A stretch of DNA of 64,000 nucleotides from Cellvibrionaceae bacterium. GTDB lineage: Bacteria; Pseudomonadota; Gammaproteobacteria; Pseudomonadales; Cellvibrionaceae. The stretch is taken from the NCBI GenBank assembly GCA_021151525.1, contig JAGKXD010000007.1, positions 13,936 through 77,935 on the forward strand. Reading direction: 5' to 3'. Below, one piece after another: positions 28,048-38,063 of the stretch. The notes below the pieces were generated by a model, which saw only the letters and a program-made list of their open reading frames with translations, searched no databases and was not told the DNA's origin. The translations under genes and the position numbers were made by a program. The first letter of the stretch is position 1. Every line of letters begins with the position of its first letter.

Positions 28048-29205
28048 ATGAAATACCTTTATTTCATTTTAAAAAATTTAACACGCAAAAAAGTTCGAAC
28101 AACCTTAACGGTTTTGTCGATAATGATTGCATTTTTATTATTTGGTTTGCTGCGTTCCTTAGGTGCTGCATTTGAAGGCGGAGCTCGTATTGAGGGCGAA
28201 GATCGCTTGATCTCCATCAACAAGGTCACTTTGATTCAGCCATTGCCCTTCAGCTATCTCGGAAAAGTGAAATCATTAGATGGCGTTGACAAGGTCACCA
28301 TGGCGAATTGGTTTGGCGGCTATTATCAAGATGCAAAAAATCGTTTCCCGCAATTCCCGGTAGATGCCGAAGAATATTTCACCATTTATAAAGACACTTA
28401 CAATTTGCCCCAAGAGCAATATCAAGCTTGGAAAGCGAATAAAATAGGTGCTGTGATTGGTAAAGCCTTGGCAGATCAGTATCACTGGAAAGTGGGTGAC
28501 CGAGTTCCTTTAATTGGGATGTTTCCCAAAAAAGATGGCAGCACTACTTGGGAATTTGTAATAGAGGGGATTTTTACTGGCAAAACTCAAACTGCCCAAA
28601 CCAACATGATGTTTTTTCATTACGACTATTTTGATAAAGCGAGACAGTTTGGTGAAGGCACTATTGGCTGGATGATTATTAAGGTTAAAAATCCACAAGA
28701 CTCTGCAAAGGTGTCAGCTGCAATAGATGCGTTGTTTGAAAATTCATCGTCAGAAACAAAAACCGATAGCGAAAAAGAGTTTGCGAAATCATTTGCAAAG
28801 CAATTTGCTGATATTGGTTTAATAACCACCCTTATTTTGGGCGCGGTATTTTTTACGATGTTGTTGGTTGCAGGAAATACCATGGCGCAGTCTTTCCGTG
28901 AACGTATTCCTGAGTTTGCCATTTTTAAAACCTTGGGCTTTTCGGATGTAAGCGTGATGCTTATGGTTTTGGCTGAATCCGTTTTAATTTGCGGTTTTGG
29001 CGGATTCTTAGGCTTGGCGCTGGCAAAAGTTATTGTGGCTAGTCTTTCAGTAAAGTTTGCGATGTATTTGCCGGGGTTAAATATGTCAGCCACCATTTTA
29101 CTCATGGGCGTACTCTGGATAATTCTGTTCGGTGTGGTGACGGGAGCAGTACCTGCAATACAGGGTTTGCGATTAAATATTATTAGCGCGCTGCGGAGAA
29201 ATTAA
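28048..29205 (+). CDS. ABC transporter permease, FtsX/MacB type (first)
   Basis: A 385-residue protein with an N-terminal membrane helix (about 18-38), a large periplasmic domain and three C-terminal helices with the FtsX pattern (TLILGAVFFTMLLVAGNTMAQ, then an FRERIPEFAIFKTLGFS segment). It is separated from the next permease by 2 bp, so translation is coupled. Probably it pairs with the second permease as a heterodimer, using the shared ATPase and the MacA-like adaptor. Confidence 0.92.
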   Translation: MKYLYFILKNLTRKKVRTTLTVLSIMIAFLLFGLLRSLGAAFEGGARIEGEDRLISINKVTLIQPLPFSYLGKVKSLDGVDKVTMANWFGGYYQDAKNRFPQFPVDAEEYFTIYKDTYNLPQEQYQAWKANKIGAVIGKALADQYHWKVGDRVPLIGMFPKKDGSTTWEFVIEGIFTGKTQTAQTNMMFFHYDYFDKARQFGEGTIGWMIIKVKNPQDSAKVSAAIDALFENSSSETKTDSEKEFAKSFAKQFADIGLITTLILGAVFFTMLLVAGNTMAQSFRERIPEFAIFKTLGFSDVSVMLMVLAESVLICGFGGFLGLALAKVIVASLSVKFAMYLPGLNMSATILLMGVLWIILFGVVTGAVPAIQGLRLNIISALRRN

Positions 29206-29207
29206 TT

Positions 29208-30404
29208 ATGTCTTTTAACTGGCTCGCACAAATATTCACAGTCACTTTTATGAACCTGCGCAATATTTCGCAGCGTTTAGGTACGTCGTCGGTTGCGATT
29301 TTTGGGGTTGCTTGTGTGGTGGGTGTTTTTATCGGCGTCCTCTCTATGGCAACAGGTTTTCAGCGCACAATGACCAATTCTATTGCGCCGGATATGGTGA
29401 TGATCGTACGCGCAGGCTCAGCCTCTGAAATGAGTAGCGGTTTGAGTTATGAGCAAACCCAATTGGTTGATAATATGCCCGGGTTACAAAAAGATGGCGA
29501 CAAACCGCTCACCTCTGCAGAGCTTTTGGTTGTTATCAATATTCCTAAAAAAGCCAACAATGCATTGGCTAATGCGTCGCTGCGCGGTGTTCAGCCATCT
29601 GCATTTAAAGTGCGCGATAAGTTCAAAATTATAGAAGGGCGCAATTTTGAATCAGGCAAAAACGAATTAATTGTAGGGCGTGGCGCACATCAACAATTTA
29701 ATAATGTCACAGTGGGATCTACCATTCGCTTCGGTAGTACGGAGTGGCATGTGGTTGGTGTGTTTGAAGAAGGTGGCGGCTTATCTGAATCTGAGGTGTG
29801 GTGCGATGCAAAAATATTGCAAGCTGCTTATCGCCGAGGCAATAGTTATCAAACTATTCATGCAAAAGTTGAAGGTAAAAAAGGTTTTGATGATTTGAAA
29901 GCTGCTATAGCGGCTGATCCTAAATTAACCTTGGATGTCATTTTCGAAACAGACTATCTTGCCGGGCAATCATCAGGCTTAACAACCTTTATAAAAGTTG
30001 TTGGGTATCCACTCGCTATTATCATGGCCATAGGTGCAATCTTTGGCGCAATCAACACTATGTATACTTCAGTTTCATCGCGTACGCGTGAAATTGCCAC
30101 GCTGCGTGCGCTAGGTTTTGGCGCCTTTCCGGTCGCGGTTTCTACGCTGGTTGAATCGCTGGTGCTTGCGTTTGTTGGTGGTGCCATAGGTGCGGCGGTG
30201 GTTTATGTTTTGTTTAATGGGTACACGGTTTCAACACTCAACTTCTCTAGCTTTAGTCAGGTAGTTTTTGATTTTGCGGTAACGCCTGCGCTGTTAAAAC
30301 AAGGTGTTATTTTTGCCGCAGTGATTGGTTTTGTTGGCGGCCTGTTTCCTGCCATTCGCGCTGCGCGTTTGCCGGTAGCGGCGGCATTGCGTGATAACGG
30401 TTAA
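29208..30404 (+). CDS. ABC transporter permease, FtsX/MacB type (second)
   Basis: A 398-residue protein of the same layout as the gene before it: one N-terminal helix (GTSSVAIFGVACVVGVFIGVL), a MacB-like periplasmic domain and three C-terminal helices with SSRTREIATLRALGFG. It ends the operon with a good terminator. A split pair of permeases rather than one MacB with fused ATPase suggests a heterodimeric exporter. Substrate unknown. Confidence 0.92.
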   Translation: MSFNWLAQIFTVTFMNLRNISQRLGTSSVAIFGVACVVGVFIGVLSMATGFQRTMTNSIAPDMVMIVRAGSASEMSSGLSYEQTQLVDNMPGLQKDGDKPLTSAELLVVINIPKKANNALANASLRGVQPSAFKVRDKFKIIEGRNFESGKNELIVGRGAHQQFNNVTVGSTIRFGSTEWHVVGVFEEGGGLSESEVWCDAKILQAAYRRGNSYQTIHAKVEGKKGFDDLKAAIAADPKLTLDVIFETDYLAGQSSGLTTFIKVVGYPLAIIMAIGAIFGAINTMYTSVSSRTREIATLRALGFGAFPVAVSTLVESLVLAFVGGAIGAAVVYVLFNGYTVSTLNFSSFSQVVFDFAVTPALLKQGVIFAAVIGFVGGLFPAIRAARLPVAAALRDNG

Positions 30405-30433
30405 CAGTTAAGTTTATTAACGCAAAGACATGT

Positions 30434-30472
30434 AAAAGCCGCTGCATTAGCGAATGATGCAGCGGCTTTTTT
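30434..30472 (+). terminator. Terminator of the efflux operon
   Basis: A perfect 14-bp stem (30434-30447 with 30457-30470) with a nine-base loop, followed by T residues. Confidence 0.88.
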
Positions 30473-30588
30473 CTGTATTTTGAATCCTTGCTGGTGTAGT
30501 ATCTTTTCCAAATAGCGGGTTCACACGGATGAATTCCGCACCACAGCGAATCCTCATAATACGCATAAAATAGCGAGGGCATCGACGC

Positions 30589-31626
30589 ATGAAAGACGAT
30601 AAGCCAACTTCATTTGATATAGCCTACCGCGCAGGCGTATCCCAATCCACAGTGTCGCGTGCGCTGCGCGATAGCCCTTTGGTGAATCTTGAAACACGCT
30701 TAAAAGTGCAAGCGATTGCGAAAGAATTAAATTACAAGGTTGATAAAAATGCGCGCAACTTGCGCTCGCAGGAAACCAAAACAATTGCGCTTCTGCTCTG
30801 CGAAGATCATGGCACTGGCGATTCCTTAATTAATCCGTTCTTTTTGTCTATGCTCGGCAGCATTACGCGCGCCACGGCGAACCGCGGTTATGATCTACTC
30901 ATTTCTTTCCAGCAATTTAGCGATGATTGGCATGCAGACTATGAGGATGCTAACCGCGCCGACGGCATTATCTTTTTAGGTTATGGTGATTACGAAAGCT
31001 TCGTAAAAAAATTAACCTATTTGACAGAAGTTGGTGCGCATTTTATTACGTGGGGGCCAGTGCTTGAGGGGCAGCCCGGAGTGTCCATTGGCTGCGAAAA
31101 CTTTAACAGCGCCTTGTTGGCAACAGAGCATTTAATTCAACTGGGTCGCAGGAATATCGCATTTCTTGGTGATGTTTCAGAGCACAGCCCGGAATTTGAA
31201 TTGCGCTATAAAGGCTATATGCGCGCACTGGAAAAAGCGGGTCTTGCGCTGGATTCACGCCTGCAAATTAATGCCGAAACTTCTGAAGAGGAAGGTTACA
31301 AAGCTACGCTCAAATTGCTACAAAAGCGTATTCCCTTTGATGCGATTTTTGGTGCAAGCGATTTAATTGCAATTGGTGCAATTAAGGCCTTGGAAGAGGC
31401 TGGGTTGAATGTTCCTAAGGATGTTGCAGTAATGGGCTTCGATGATATTCCTATGGCCTCTTACACGCATCCGCCTTTATCAACCGTTCAACAAAACACT
31501 GCATTAGCCGGTGAGTTATTAGTTGAAAGCTTGCTGAAAAAAGTAAACGGCGAACCGGTCGAGTCTATGTTGTTGCCTGCAAAATTAATTGTGCGTGGCT
31601 CATGTGGAGCGAAGAAAACGACATAA
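30589..31626 (+). CDS. LacI-family transcriptional regulator, probable maltodextrin regulator
   Basis: A 345-residue protein. The N-terminal helix-turn-helix reads DIAYRAGVSQSTVSRALR with the hinge NARNLRSQETKTIALL. A periplasmic-binding-like sensor domain follows, with GFDDIPMASYTHPPLSTV near the end. It stands at the left edge of the starch locus, so it is the best local candidate to bind the ATACGTAT palindromes at five promoters in this window; their CG centre fits LacI operators. None of those palindromes lies before its own gene, so it may not regulate itself. The effector is probably a malto-oligosaccharide (inference). Confidence 0.9.
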   Translation: MKDDKPTSFDIAYRAGVSQSTVSRALRDSPLVNLETRLKVQAIAKELNYKVDKNARNLRSQETKTIALLLCEDHGTGDSLINPFFLSMLGSITRATANRGYDLLISFQQFSDDWHADYEDANRADGIIFLGYGDYESFVKKLTYLTEVGAHFITWGPVLEGQPGVSIGCENFNSALLATEHLIQLGRRNIAFLGDVSEHSPEFELRYKGYMRALEKAGLALDSRLQINAETSEEEGYKATLKLLQKRIPFDAIFGASDLIAIGAIKALEEAGLNVPKDVAVMGFDDIPMASYTHPPLSTVQQNTALAGELLVESLLKKVNGEPVESMLLPAKLIVRGSCGAKKTT

Positions 31627-31642
31627 ATAGTTTTGGATAAAT

Positions 31643-31681
31643 AAAAAACGCCAGATAGTGATGAGCTATCTGGCGTTTTTT
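31643..31681. terminator. Bidirectional terminator between lacI-type gene and MFS gene
   Basis: A perfect 16-bp stem (31643-31658 with 31666-31681), seven-base loop, A-run before and T-run after. It lies between convergent genes. Confidence 0.9.
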
Positions 31682-31692
31682 GTATTGAATAA

Positions 31693-33159
31693 TCAATGCC
31701 CCTGCGCAGTCAATTCAGCTGAATTGTTATCTGCATTATCCTGCACAAAATACACCGCAACTGCTCCAAGTATCATTGAAACACCTGCCAGCAGGATGAT
31801 ATAAATCGCCTCATTGTGAAATGCGAATTTTAAAATCTGCCCAGCCACTAAGCCAGAGACAATTTGTGGTGCGGCTATGGTGAAATTAAAAATTCCCATA
31901 TACACGCCAGTTTTATCGGCGGGCAATGAGCTTGAAAGAATTGCGTAAGGCATGGCGAGAATGGCGGCCCATGCGATACCAACACCAATCATCGGTAACA
32001 GCAAATTTAATGCGCCTTGTGGGATATCGATTTGGGTGAGCAGTAAATTAACATGCACCACGTCTGCGTTTTGAAACAACATAAAACTGATGTAACCAAT
32101 ACCGCCCGCCAGCAATGAAAGCGAGTAAGTTATTTTACGGCCAACGCGATTGGTGATGCGTGCAATAAAAACAGAAAAAATTGCAGCGAACAACGAATAG
32201 GCGGCAAAGGTAATTCCTACCCAGTCGCCCGCAGCTCCTTTCGCGGCTGCAATTTCGGTGGGGATTGTATCAACAGTGTGAAGGAAGCTTGGATCAAACC
32301 ATTTTGCGTCTACGCCCCAAATATATTGGGTAATTGCTGGGCCGGTATACACCCACATAATAAATAATGAAAACCACGAAAAAAATTGTACCAGTGCGAG
32401 TTGACGCATAGTTTTCGGCATATTGATAAATAAGGTCCAAAAATTTCCTAAGCGCGTTGCGAGAGAGGTTTTTTCAACAGGTTTTGCCTTTATATTTTTG
32501 TAGCGGTTGTAATCGTCTGGCGCATATTCTTTGGTGCGCAAGCATGTCCAAAGTACTGCGCCTAAAAGTGATGTGCCACCAATATAAAATGCCCAGGTTA
32601 CTGTCTGTGCTACTTCGCCTTTGGCTGCAATATTGTCGAGCCCAATAACATTCGTAAAAACAAAAGGAAGGATAGAGCCGATGACGGCGCCGATATTTAT
32701 GAGTAAGGCCTGTATCGAATAACCGAGCGTGCGTTGTTCATTGGGTACCATGTCTGACACAAGCGCGCGAAATGGTTGCATGGTTACATTGAACGCGCCA
32801 TCCATTAGCGCCAACATCATGCCGCCGAATAACATGGGAGCGATAAAGGCCACAAATATAGCTGCATTCGGCATAAGAAACATGCCAAGGGCTGCGGCAA
32901 TTGCGCCACCTAAAATAAATGGCTTGCGACGACCTAAGCGATTCCACGTACGATCTGACGCGGCGCCCACAATAGGTTGAACGAGTAGACCCATAATTGG
33001 GGCTGCCAACCAAAATAATGAAAGTGAATGCAAATCTGCCCCTAGGTCAGAAAGCACGCGGCTCACGTTGGCATTTTGTAATGCGAAGCCAAGTTGTACA
33101 CCGAGAAAGCCAAAGCTGACATTCCAGGTTTGCCAAAACGAGAGAGTAGGTTGTTTCAT
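31693..33159 (-). CDS. MFS sugar transporter, maltose/maltodextrin (SLC45/GPH-like)
   Basis: A 488-residue protein with about 12 membrane helices. The N-terminus (SFWQTWNVSFGFLGVQLGFALQNAN) and the loop with SDRTWNRLGRRKPFILGG match the sucrose/maltose transporters related to SLC45. These import disaccharides or short maltodextrins across the inner membrane with protons. It is 137 bp downstream of the GH15 gene on the same strand. No ATACGTAT palindrome is seen before it, so it may be transcribed together with GH15. The hairpin between them (33236-33267) could temper this. Confidence 0.88.
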   Translation of the reverse strand: MKQPTLSFWQTWNVSFGFLGVQLGFALQNANVSRVLSDLGADLHSLSLFWLAAPIMGLLVQPIVGAASDRTWNRLGRRKPFILGGAIAAALGMFLMPNAAIFVAFIAPMLFGGMMLALMDGAFNVTMQPFRALVSDMVPNEQRTLGYSIQALLINIGAVIGSILPFVFTNVIGLDNIAAKGEVAQTVTWAFYIGGTSLLGAVLWTCLRTKEYAPDDYNRYKNIKAKPVEKTSLATRLGNFWTLFINMPKTMRQLALVQFFSWFSLFIMWVYTGPAITQYIWGVDAKWFDPSFLHTVDTIPTEIAAAKGAAGDWVGITFAAYSLFAAIFSVFIARITNRVGRKITYSLSLLAGGIGYISFMLFQNADVVHVNLLLTQIDIPQGALNLLLPMIGVGIAWAAILAMPYAILSSSLPADKTGVYMGIFNFTIAAPQIVSGLVAGQILKFAFHNEAIYIILLAGVSMILGAVAVYFVQDNADNNSAELTAQGH

Positions 33160-33235
33160 TTTCAGTTGCCTTTGTTGTTATTCGTGAATTAAAAACGTTT
33201 TAAAAAAACAGAAGCAATCCCTTTTTAAATTACTC

Positions 33236-33271
33236 AGCCGCCACACTTTCTTATCAGTGGGGCGGCTTTTT
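33236..33271. terminator. Hairpin between GH15 and MFS genes
   Basis: An 11-bp stem with one mismatch (33236-33246 with 33257-33267). The T-run follows on the plus strand, while both flanking genes are on the minus strand. It may act as an RNA stability element or a weak terminator. Confidence 0.5.
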
Positions 33272-33296
33272 GTTGCATAACGAGTGTAATAAAAAT

Positions 33297-35723
33297 CTAT
33301 TTTACATAGCGCGCGGCGGTGCTTGGGTTGTTGTCCCACACCTTTTTATCGGCGTAAGAGCGTAACAATTTTACGTATTCAGCGTGCGACCAAGCTAAAG
33401 GTGTTGCTGAATTTGTGCCTTGGCCAATTGCAAAATGATAAGTATCGTTACTGCCAACACCATCCCATACTTGCTCTGGAATCATATAGCCTTCGTTGGC
33501 AAATAATTCCATGGCTTTTATATAAGTGTTGCGCAAATTCGTTAGATTTTCCGTATTCAGTTTATTTGTACTTGCCGCTTTTGCTAATTCATAGTGTCCG
33601 CGTTCGCCAGTAAAAATTGGCCATACACGACCGCGACCTTCAGGCAGATTTTTACCCGTGGCATTGTAGCCTCGGCCTGCAAGTGTATCTTCGCCGTAGC
33701 CGTCTCTACCGTAACGACGCCAACCAGGAAACGTTCCCTCAACGCCGTTAAAGCTAAATTCATATTTCACGCGCACGGGATCTGGTAGGGAAGTGTCGTC
33801 CATTTCTGGAAGGGTATTTTGAATTTCTTTATTGAGTGGTGAGCGTACACCGTAACGCACTAATTCTAAAAAGCCGCCGTCAATTACTTCACTTTCGTTC
33901 ACATTGCTTTGGCCGTTGCGCTCTTCTAACAAAGCACGATCATTAGGGTTTTCATTGGCGCTAATACGCAAATAATAATTGCCATCTGAAGGTGCCTTGT
34001 TGAGCATGCCGGTAGTGGTGTAAAGATTTTTTTCCAAACTTGCTGAATATTTATCAGCAGCGGCGATATATTTTTTCGCGCTCGCATCATCTTTGGCGAG
34101 TTTTGCTATATCACTTGCTGCAACTAAACCGGTAATAACCGCAGCAGTTGTGGATGGTGAATAACCGGGTTGCTCTTCCCAGCGCTCTTGAATACTTTTG
34201 GGAGGTGTGATCACAACATTTTTAAGCCAGTCGATACTCACTGAGCCTCCATCGACTAAAAAGTTTGCCGCAGGTTTTAACATTTTGTTGTACCAGCTCA
34301 GTATTTCAGCATCCGTCATGACACCTTCTTTCCACAAACGCCAGCCCAACATAATGGGCATTGCAGTTTGATCCAGCTGAACACCAACCCATTCGGTTTC
34401 GCCATCAACGTGAGTTTTTTGCAGGAACCAGCCGGGCGTACCTGAATAGCCCGGTGTTTTATTGCTGGTTTGCACGTGCTCTAAATATTCAAAAGCAACT
34501 TTGGGTGTAATTTTGTCGCCCAGCGCTAACATCGCCATGGTGACTTGATAAAAATCGCGGGGCCAAACTGCTTTGTAGCCGGTTTGCGCCTTGTCTGCAG
34601 AGGCGGAATCGCCCCAAGGATTTGAGAGGGATGCAATTACGCCGCCGGCGTAGGTTTTATCTTCTTGCGCTTTCAACACCATGGCGCTTGCGTACAATAA
34701 TTTGCCGCCGTCGGTTGAGGTTGCAGAAAGCTTCTCTAGCTCCGGTAGCGATGCAATGTAATCTTCCCAGCCCACGGCATCACCAGTGCCGTTAAAGTTT
34801 GCCAGCACCTTCTCAGCGCCGGTATTGAGTGTTTGGGTTGCAGCAGCAAGGCTCTCTTCTTTTGAGTTGCCAAAGCCCAGCACAAATTGCCATTCGCCAG
34901 TCTCACCCTTTTTCAGTGTTGGAAGTTGCAAGGTCATGGCGACGTTGCCAGTGGTATCGCCTGTGCTGGTGTAGCTGTGGTTTAGTTTGCCGTTAGTGGC
35001 TAAGTCTTTTAATCCGTCAGATACACCTTCAAAGCCAACAGTGCTGTTGGAGATAGGCGCATCGGTTTTTACAGTGAGGTGAGTTTTGCCGTCTGCCGCA
35101 AACCAGCTACCGTTTTCTTGCCATGCTTTATCGCCTGGGCCGGTATTAGCCATATTGGGGTTAATGTAAAGATAGGGGGTTACATTATCGGCCAGTGCGC
35201 GAAAACTGACTTTCATCATCAAGCTGTTGTTATCAGGGTCTGTGAAGATATGTTTTTCAATTTCGTAGCGGCCTTCCTTATCGCGGTTAACAATTTTGTA
35301 CGCGAGTGATAGGGGGCGGCCATTCGCATCTTTATCTAAATAATCAATACGAGAAATGGTGTCGATTTTTTCTTGATGCAAAAATCCATCGCCTTTAATA
35401 AAAAACTGCATTTCTTGAATTTGGGCTTCATGAATTAAACCGAAGATGGTTTCCGTTACTATGCCTTGAGCGAGTGAAAACCATACTTTGGAAATTTTGC
35501 CTGTGCTACCTGTGTCTTGATATTGACCATTGGTGTACTGCTCGTAGGATGTGCCTATGCCGGTTTTGCCTGAGTAAGACCAATGGGATGCTGCGCCGGG
35601 AGCCCCAGGTGCCGTAGCACTTCTACTCAAATCTGCGGTACTGGTAGGTGTGGACGGATTGTCTTTACAAGCACTTAAAGCAATTACTGATGAGATTAAT
35701 ATGCAGTTCAAATGTTTTTTCAT
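33297..35723 (-). CDS. GH15 glucoamylase-like lipoprotein
   Basis: An 808-residue protein. The ATG at 35723 begins a clean lipoprotein signal with Cys19 (ALSAC). An ATG six codons upstream is possible. An N-terminal super-beta-sandwich domain (about 50-300) precedes the (alpha/alpha)6 catalytic barrel. The barrel shows the WPRDFYQ motif, ETEWVGVQLDQT and the acid region QERWEEQPGYSPST. Near the end the PEQVWDG motif marks the base Glu. This is the bacterial glucoamylase/glucodextranase layout. It should release glucose from the ends of alpha-glucans at the outer membrane or in the periplasm. Its promoter carries two ATACGTAT palindromes. Confidence 0.92.
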   Translation of the reverse strand: MKKHLNCILISSVIALSACKDNPSTPTSTADLSRSATAPGAPGAASHWSYSGKTGIGTSYEQYTNGQYQDTGSTGKISKVWFSLAQGIVTETIFGLIHEAQIQEMQFFIKGDGFLHQEKIDTISRIDYLDKDANGRPLSLAYKIVNRDKEGRYEIEKHIFTDPDNNSLMMKVSFRALADNVTPYLYINPNMANTGPGDKAWQENGSWFAADGKTHLTVKTDAPISNSTVGFEGVSDGLKDLATNGKLNHSYTSTGDTTGNVAMTLQLPTLKKGETGEWQFVLGFGNSKEESLAAATQTLNTGAEKVLANFNGTGDAVGWEDYIASLPELEKLSATSTDGGKLLYASAMVLKAQEDKTYAGGVIASLSNPWGDSASADKAQTGYKAVWPRDFYQVTMAMLALGDKITPKVAFEYLEHVQTSNKTPGYSGTPGWFLQKTHVDGETEWVGVQLDQTAMPIMLGWRLWKEGVMTDAEILSWYNKMLKPAANFLVDGGSVSIDWLKNVVITPPKSIQERWEEQPGYSPSTTAAVITGLVAASDIAKLAKDDASAKKYIAAADKYSASLEKNLYTTTGMLNKAPSDGNYYLRISANENPNDRALLEERNGQSNVNESEVIDGGFLELVRYGVRSPLNKEIQNTLPEMDDTSLPDPVRVKYEFSFNGVEGTFPGWRRYGRDGYGEDTLAGRGYNATGKNLPEGRGRVWPIFTGERGHYELAKAASTNKLNTENLTNLRNTYIKAMELFANEGYMIPEQVWDGVGSNDTYHFAIGQGTNSATPLAWSHAEYVKLLRSYADKKVWDNNPSTAARYVK

Positions 35724-35795
35724 GTGGGCACCATTTTTCATTTTAATAAATTATAAATATTTTCTGGTAGCGAGTTAGGCTTAGTAGAGGTCGCA

Positions 35796-35871
35796 AGAGT
35801 AGAAGTAGTTGCTCAACGAAACAATTGCCTACATACGTATTCAGATGCCACACAGTTTGCATACGTATGCA
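35796..35871 (-). promoter_or_regulatory. Promoter and two ATACGTAT operators of the GH15 gene
   Basis: On the minus strand, palindromes lie at 35858-35871 (TGCATACGTATGCA, perfect) and 35830-35843 (TACATACGTATTCA on the plus strand), with centres 28 bp apart. Five bases after the second comes TTGTTT (35824-35819), then 17 bp and a weak TACTCT (35801-35796). The region 35724-36176 holds no gene. Confidence 0.6.
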
Positions 35872-35945
35872 CTGTTATTTTTATAGCACAAGTTGGCGAG
35901 TTTGTTTTTTTGATGTCTACGCTTGACCAGCGTCCCATTAGTTTA

Positions 35946-36032
35946 TGAATACGTATTCTATGCGGTTTTCGGCAATGAAAATTTTGCATACGTATGTAAT
36001 CACTTGGTTTGGTTTGGCTGCTCGCGTATGTT
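35946..36032 (+). promoter_or_regulatory. Promoter and two ATACGTAT operators of the cytoplasmic GH13 gene
   Basis: Palindromes at 35946-35959 (TGAATACGTATTCT) and 35985-35998 (TGCATACGTATGTA) have centres 39 bp apart. Five bases after the second comes TTGGTT (36004-36009), then 17 bp and TATGTT (36027-36032). The gene starts at 36177. Confidence 0.6.
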
Positions 36033-36176
36033 GTGACTTATACGCACACTTGCTTAAATTTGGCAAAAATAAATCCTTATTTTGCAGCTGTTGAGTAGAG
36101 CGGTGCTTACTGATAACAAATTTTAGTCGCGGCCAATCGGTTAGAAATAACTCTTAGGCTATGATGAGGTGTAGTC

Positions 36177-37799
36177 ATGCAACAAAGTCCTTGGTGGCGC
36201 GGTGCGGTCATCTATCAAGTGTATCCACGCAGTTTGATGGATAGTAATAATGACGGCATTGGTGATATTCCCGGCATCATTAGTAAATTAGATTACATTG
36301 CAAGCCTTGGTGTTGATGCGATTTGGATATCGCCGTTTTTTAAATCGCCCATGAAAGATTTTGGTTACGATATTTCTGACTATCGTGCTATTGATCCTAT
36401 CTTTGGTACGCTTGCGGACTTTGATGAACTAATTGTGCAAGCGCATGCGCGCAACATAAAAATTATTATTGATCAGGTTTTAAATCACACGTCAGATCAG
36501 CATGCGTGGTTTGAAGAAAGCCGCGAATCTAAAGACAATCCTAAAGCAGATTGGTATGTGTGGGCGGATGCAAATCCCGATGGCACACCACCCAATAATT
36601 GGCTGTCAATTTTTGGCGGTTCTGCATGGGAATGGGAGCCGCGCCGTTGCCAGTACTATCTGCACAACTTTTTAAAAACCCAACCAGATTTAAATTATCA
36701 CTGCGCCGCTTTGCGTGAGCAAATTTTGCAAGAAGTAGAATTTTGGTTGAAGCGCGGTGTAGATGGTTTGCGTTTGGATGCCATTATATTTTGCTTTCAC
36801 GATAAACAATTGCGCTCAAATCCGGCCAAGCCCGTTGAAGAACGAAAAGGTCGCGGCTTTAGAGAGGATAATCCCTACGCATTTCAGCGTCATATTCATG
36901 ATACTTGCCAACCGGAAAATATCGGCTTTTTGGAATCCTTGCGCAGTTTAATGAATCGCTATCCAGACACTGTAACGCTCGGTGAAATTGCCTCTGAAGA
37001 TTCGTTAAAAACTATGGCCGAATACACGGCGGGCAATACACGTTTACACATGACTTATAGCTTTGAATTGCTGGTCGATAATTTATCGGCAAGCTACATC
37101 CGCGAAACCGTTGAAACTCTGGAAGAAAACCTTGCGGATGGTTGGCCTTGTTGGGCGTTCGGCAATCACGATGTTGTGCGCGTAATGTCGCGTTGGAAAG
37201 GCGAAGAGCATGCGCCTGCAAAAGCAAAATTATTAAATGAATTATTATTTTCTTTGCGCGGGAGTGTTTGTTCTTATCAAGGTGAAGAGCTTGGTTTAGT
37301 CGAAGCCGATATTGAGCAACATCAATTACAGGATCCTTATGGCATTACGTTCTGGCCACGCTTTAAAGGCCGCGACGGATGTCGCACACCAATGCCGTGG
37401 AATAAATCTGCAACCAATGCTGGGTTCTCGCAGGCAAAAACCTGGCTGCCGGTTTCTCCTGCTCATTTGCCGGTGGCAGTTGATGTGCAAGATGGTGATG
37501 AGAATTCGGTGTTAAATGCGTTCAGGTGTTTTCTTGCGTGGAGGAAAAAACAACCTGCGTTACTAAGCGGTGATATCGAGTTTTTAGATGCGCCTGAAAA
37601 TGTATTGTTGTTTGTTCGCACCTATCAAAATCAGCGCATATTGGCGGCGTTTAATTTATCTGATGAGGCCGTAGTGGTCACGCTCGATGCAGGTAGGTCA
37701 TATTCTCCTTTAGATAATTCAGGAAAAGCGTTGGCGAACATAAATGGTAACCAAATAAGCTTGGATGCTTATGCAAGCGCGTTTGTTAATTTGATTTAG
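36177..37799 (+). CDS. GH13 alpha-glucosidase (oligo-1,6-glucosidase type), cytoplasmic
   Basis: A 540-residue protein without signal peptide, with GAGGTG before the ATG. The barrel has YQVYPRSL, DQVLNHTSD, nucleophile Asp201 in GLRLDAI, acid Glu270 in LGEIAS, and Asp332 in FGNHDVVR. This pattern fits the GH13 alpha-glucosidases that act on short alpha-glucosides in the cytoplasm. It is the expected last step after MFS import. The promoter has two ATACGTAT palindromes shared in region with divergent GH15. Confidence 0.94.
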   Translation: MQQSPWWRGAVIYQVYPRSLMDSNNDGIGDIPGIISKLDYIASLGVDAIWISPFFKSPMKDFGYDISDYRAIDPIFGTLADFDELIVQAHARNIKIIIDQVLNHTSDQHAWFEESRESKDNPKADWYVWADANPDGTPPNNWLSIFGGSAWEWEPRRCQYYLHNFLKTQPDLNYHCAALREQILQEVEFWLKRGVDGLRLDAIIFCFHDKQLRSNPAKPVEERKGRGFREDNPYAFQRHIHDTCQPENIGFLESLRSLMNRYPDTVTLGEIASEDSLKTMAEYTAGNTRLHMTYSFELLVDNLSASYIRETVETLEENLADGWPCWAFGNHDVVRVMSRWKGEEHAPAKAKLLNELLFSLRGSVCSYQGEELGLVEADIEQHQLQDPYGITFWPRFKGRDGCRTPMPWNKSATNAGFSQAKTWLPVSPAHLPVAVDVQDGDENSVLNAFRCFLAWRKKQPALLSGDIEFLDAPENVLLFVRTYQNQRILAAFNLSDEAVVVTLDAGRSYSPLDNSGKALANINGNQISLDAYASAFVNLI

Positions 37800-37848
37800 T
37801 GTTAATTGTTTTGCATGGAACTCTTGTCTTTCCTAGACGAAGTTTTTT

Positions 37849-37877
37849 GAGGTGCCCTCGGTGGCGCCTCTTTTTTT
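37849..37877 (+). terminator. Terminator of the cytoplasmic GH13 gene
   Basis: An 8-bp stem with one G-T pair (37849-37856 with 37863-37870) is followed by seven T residues. Confidence 0.8.
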
Positions 37878-38063
37878 ATCTGCGTCTTATACCCTCCGCT
37901 TAATTACTATTTATTGAACTTAAACTTCAAGATCATTCTTGCTTACATTTCTCTAATTCTCTTGCCGTTACTTCGCTGTGAAAGATTTTATTTGGGTCAA
38001 ATATATTAATGCGTTTCATAGACGGTTAAACACATTCGCCATTTTTGGTTTGAATAGCTGCAT

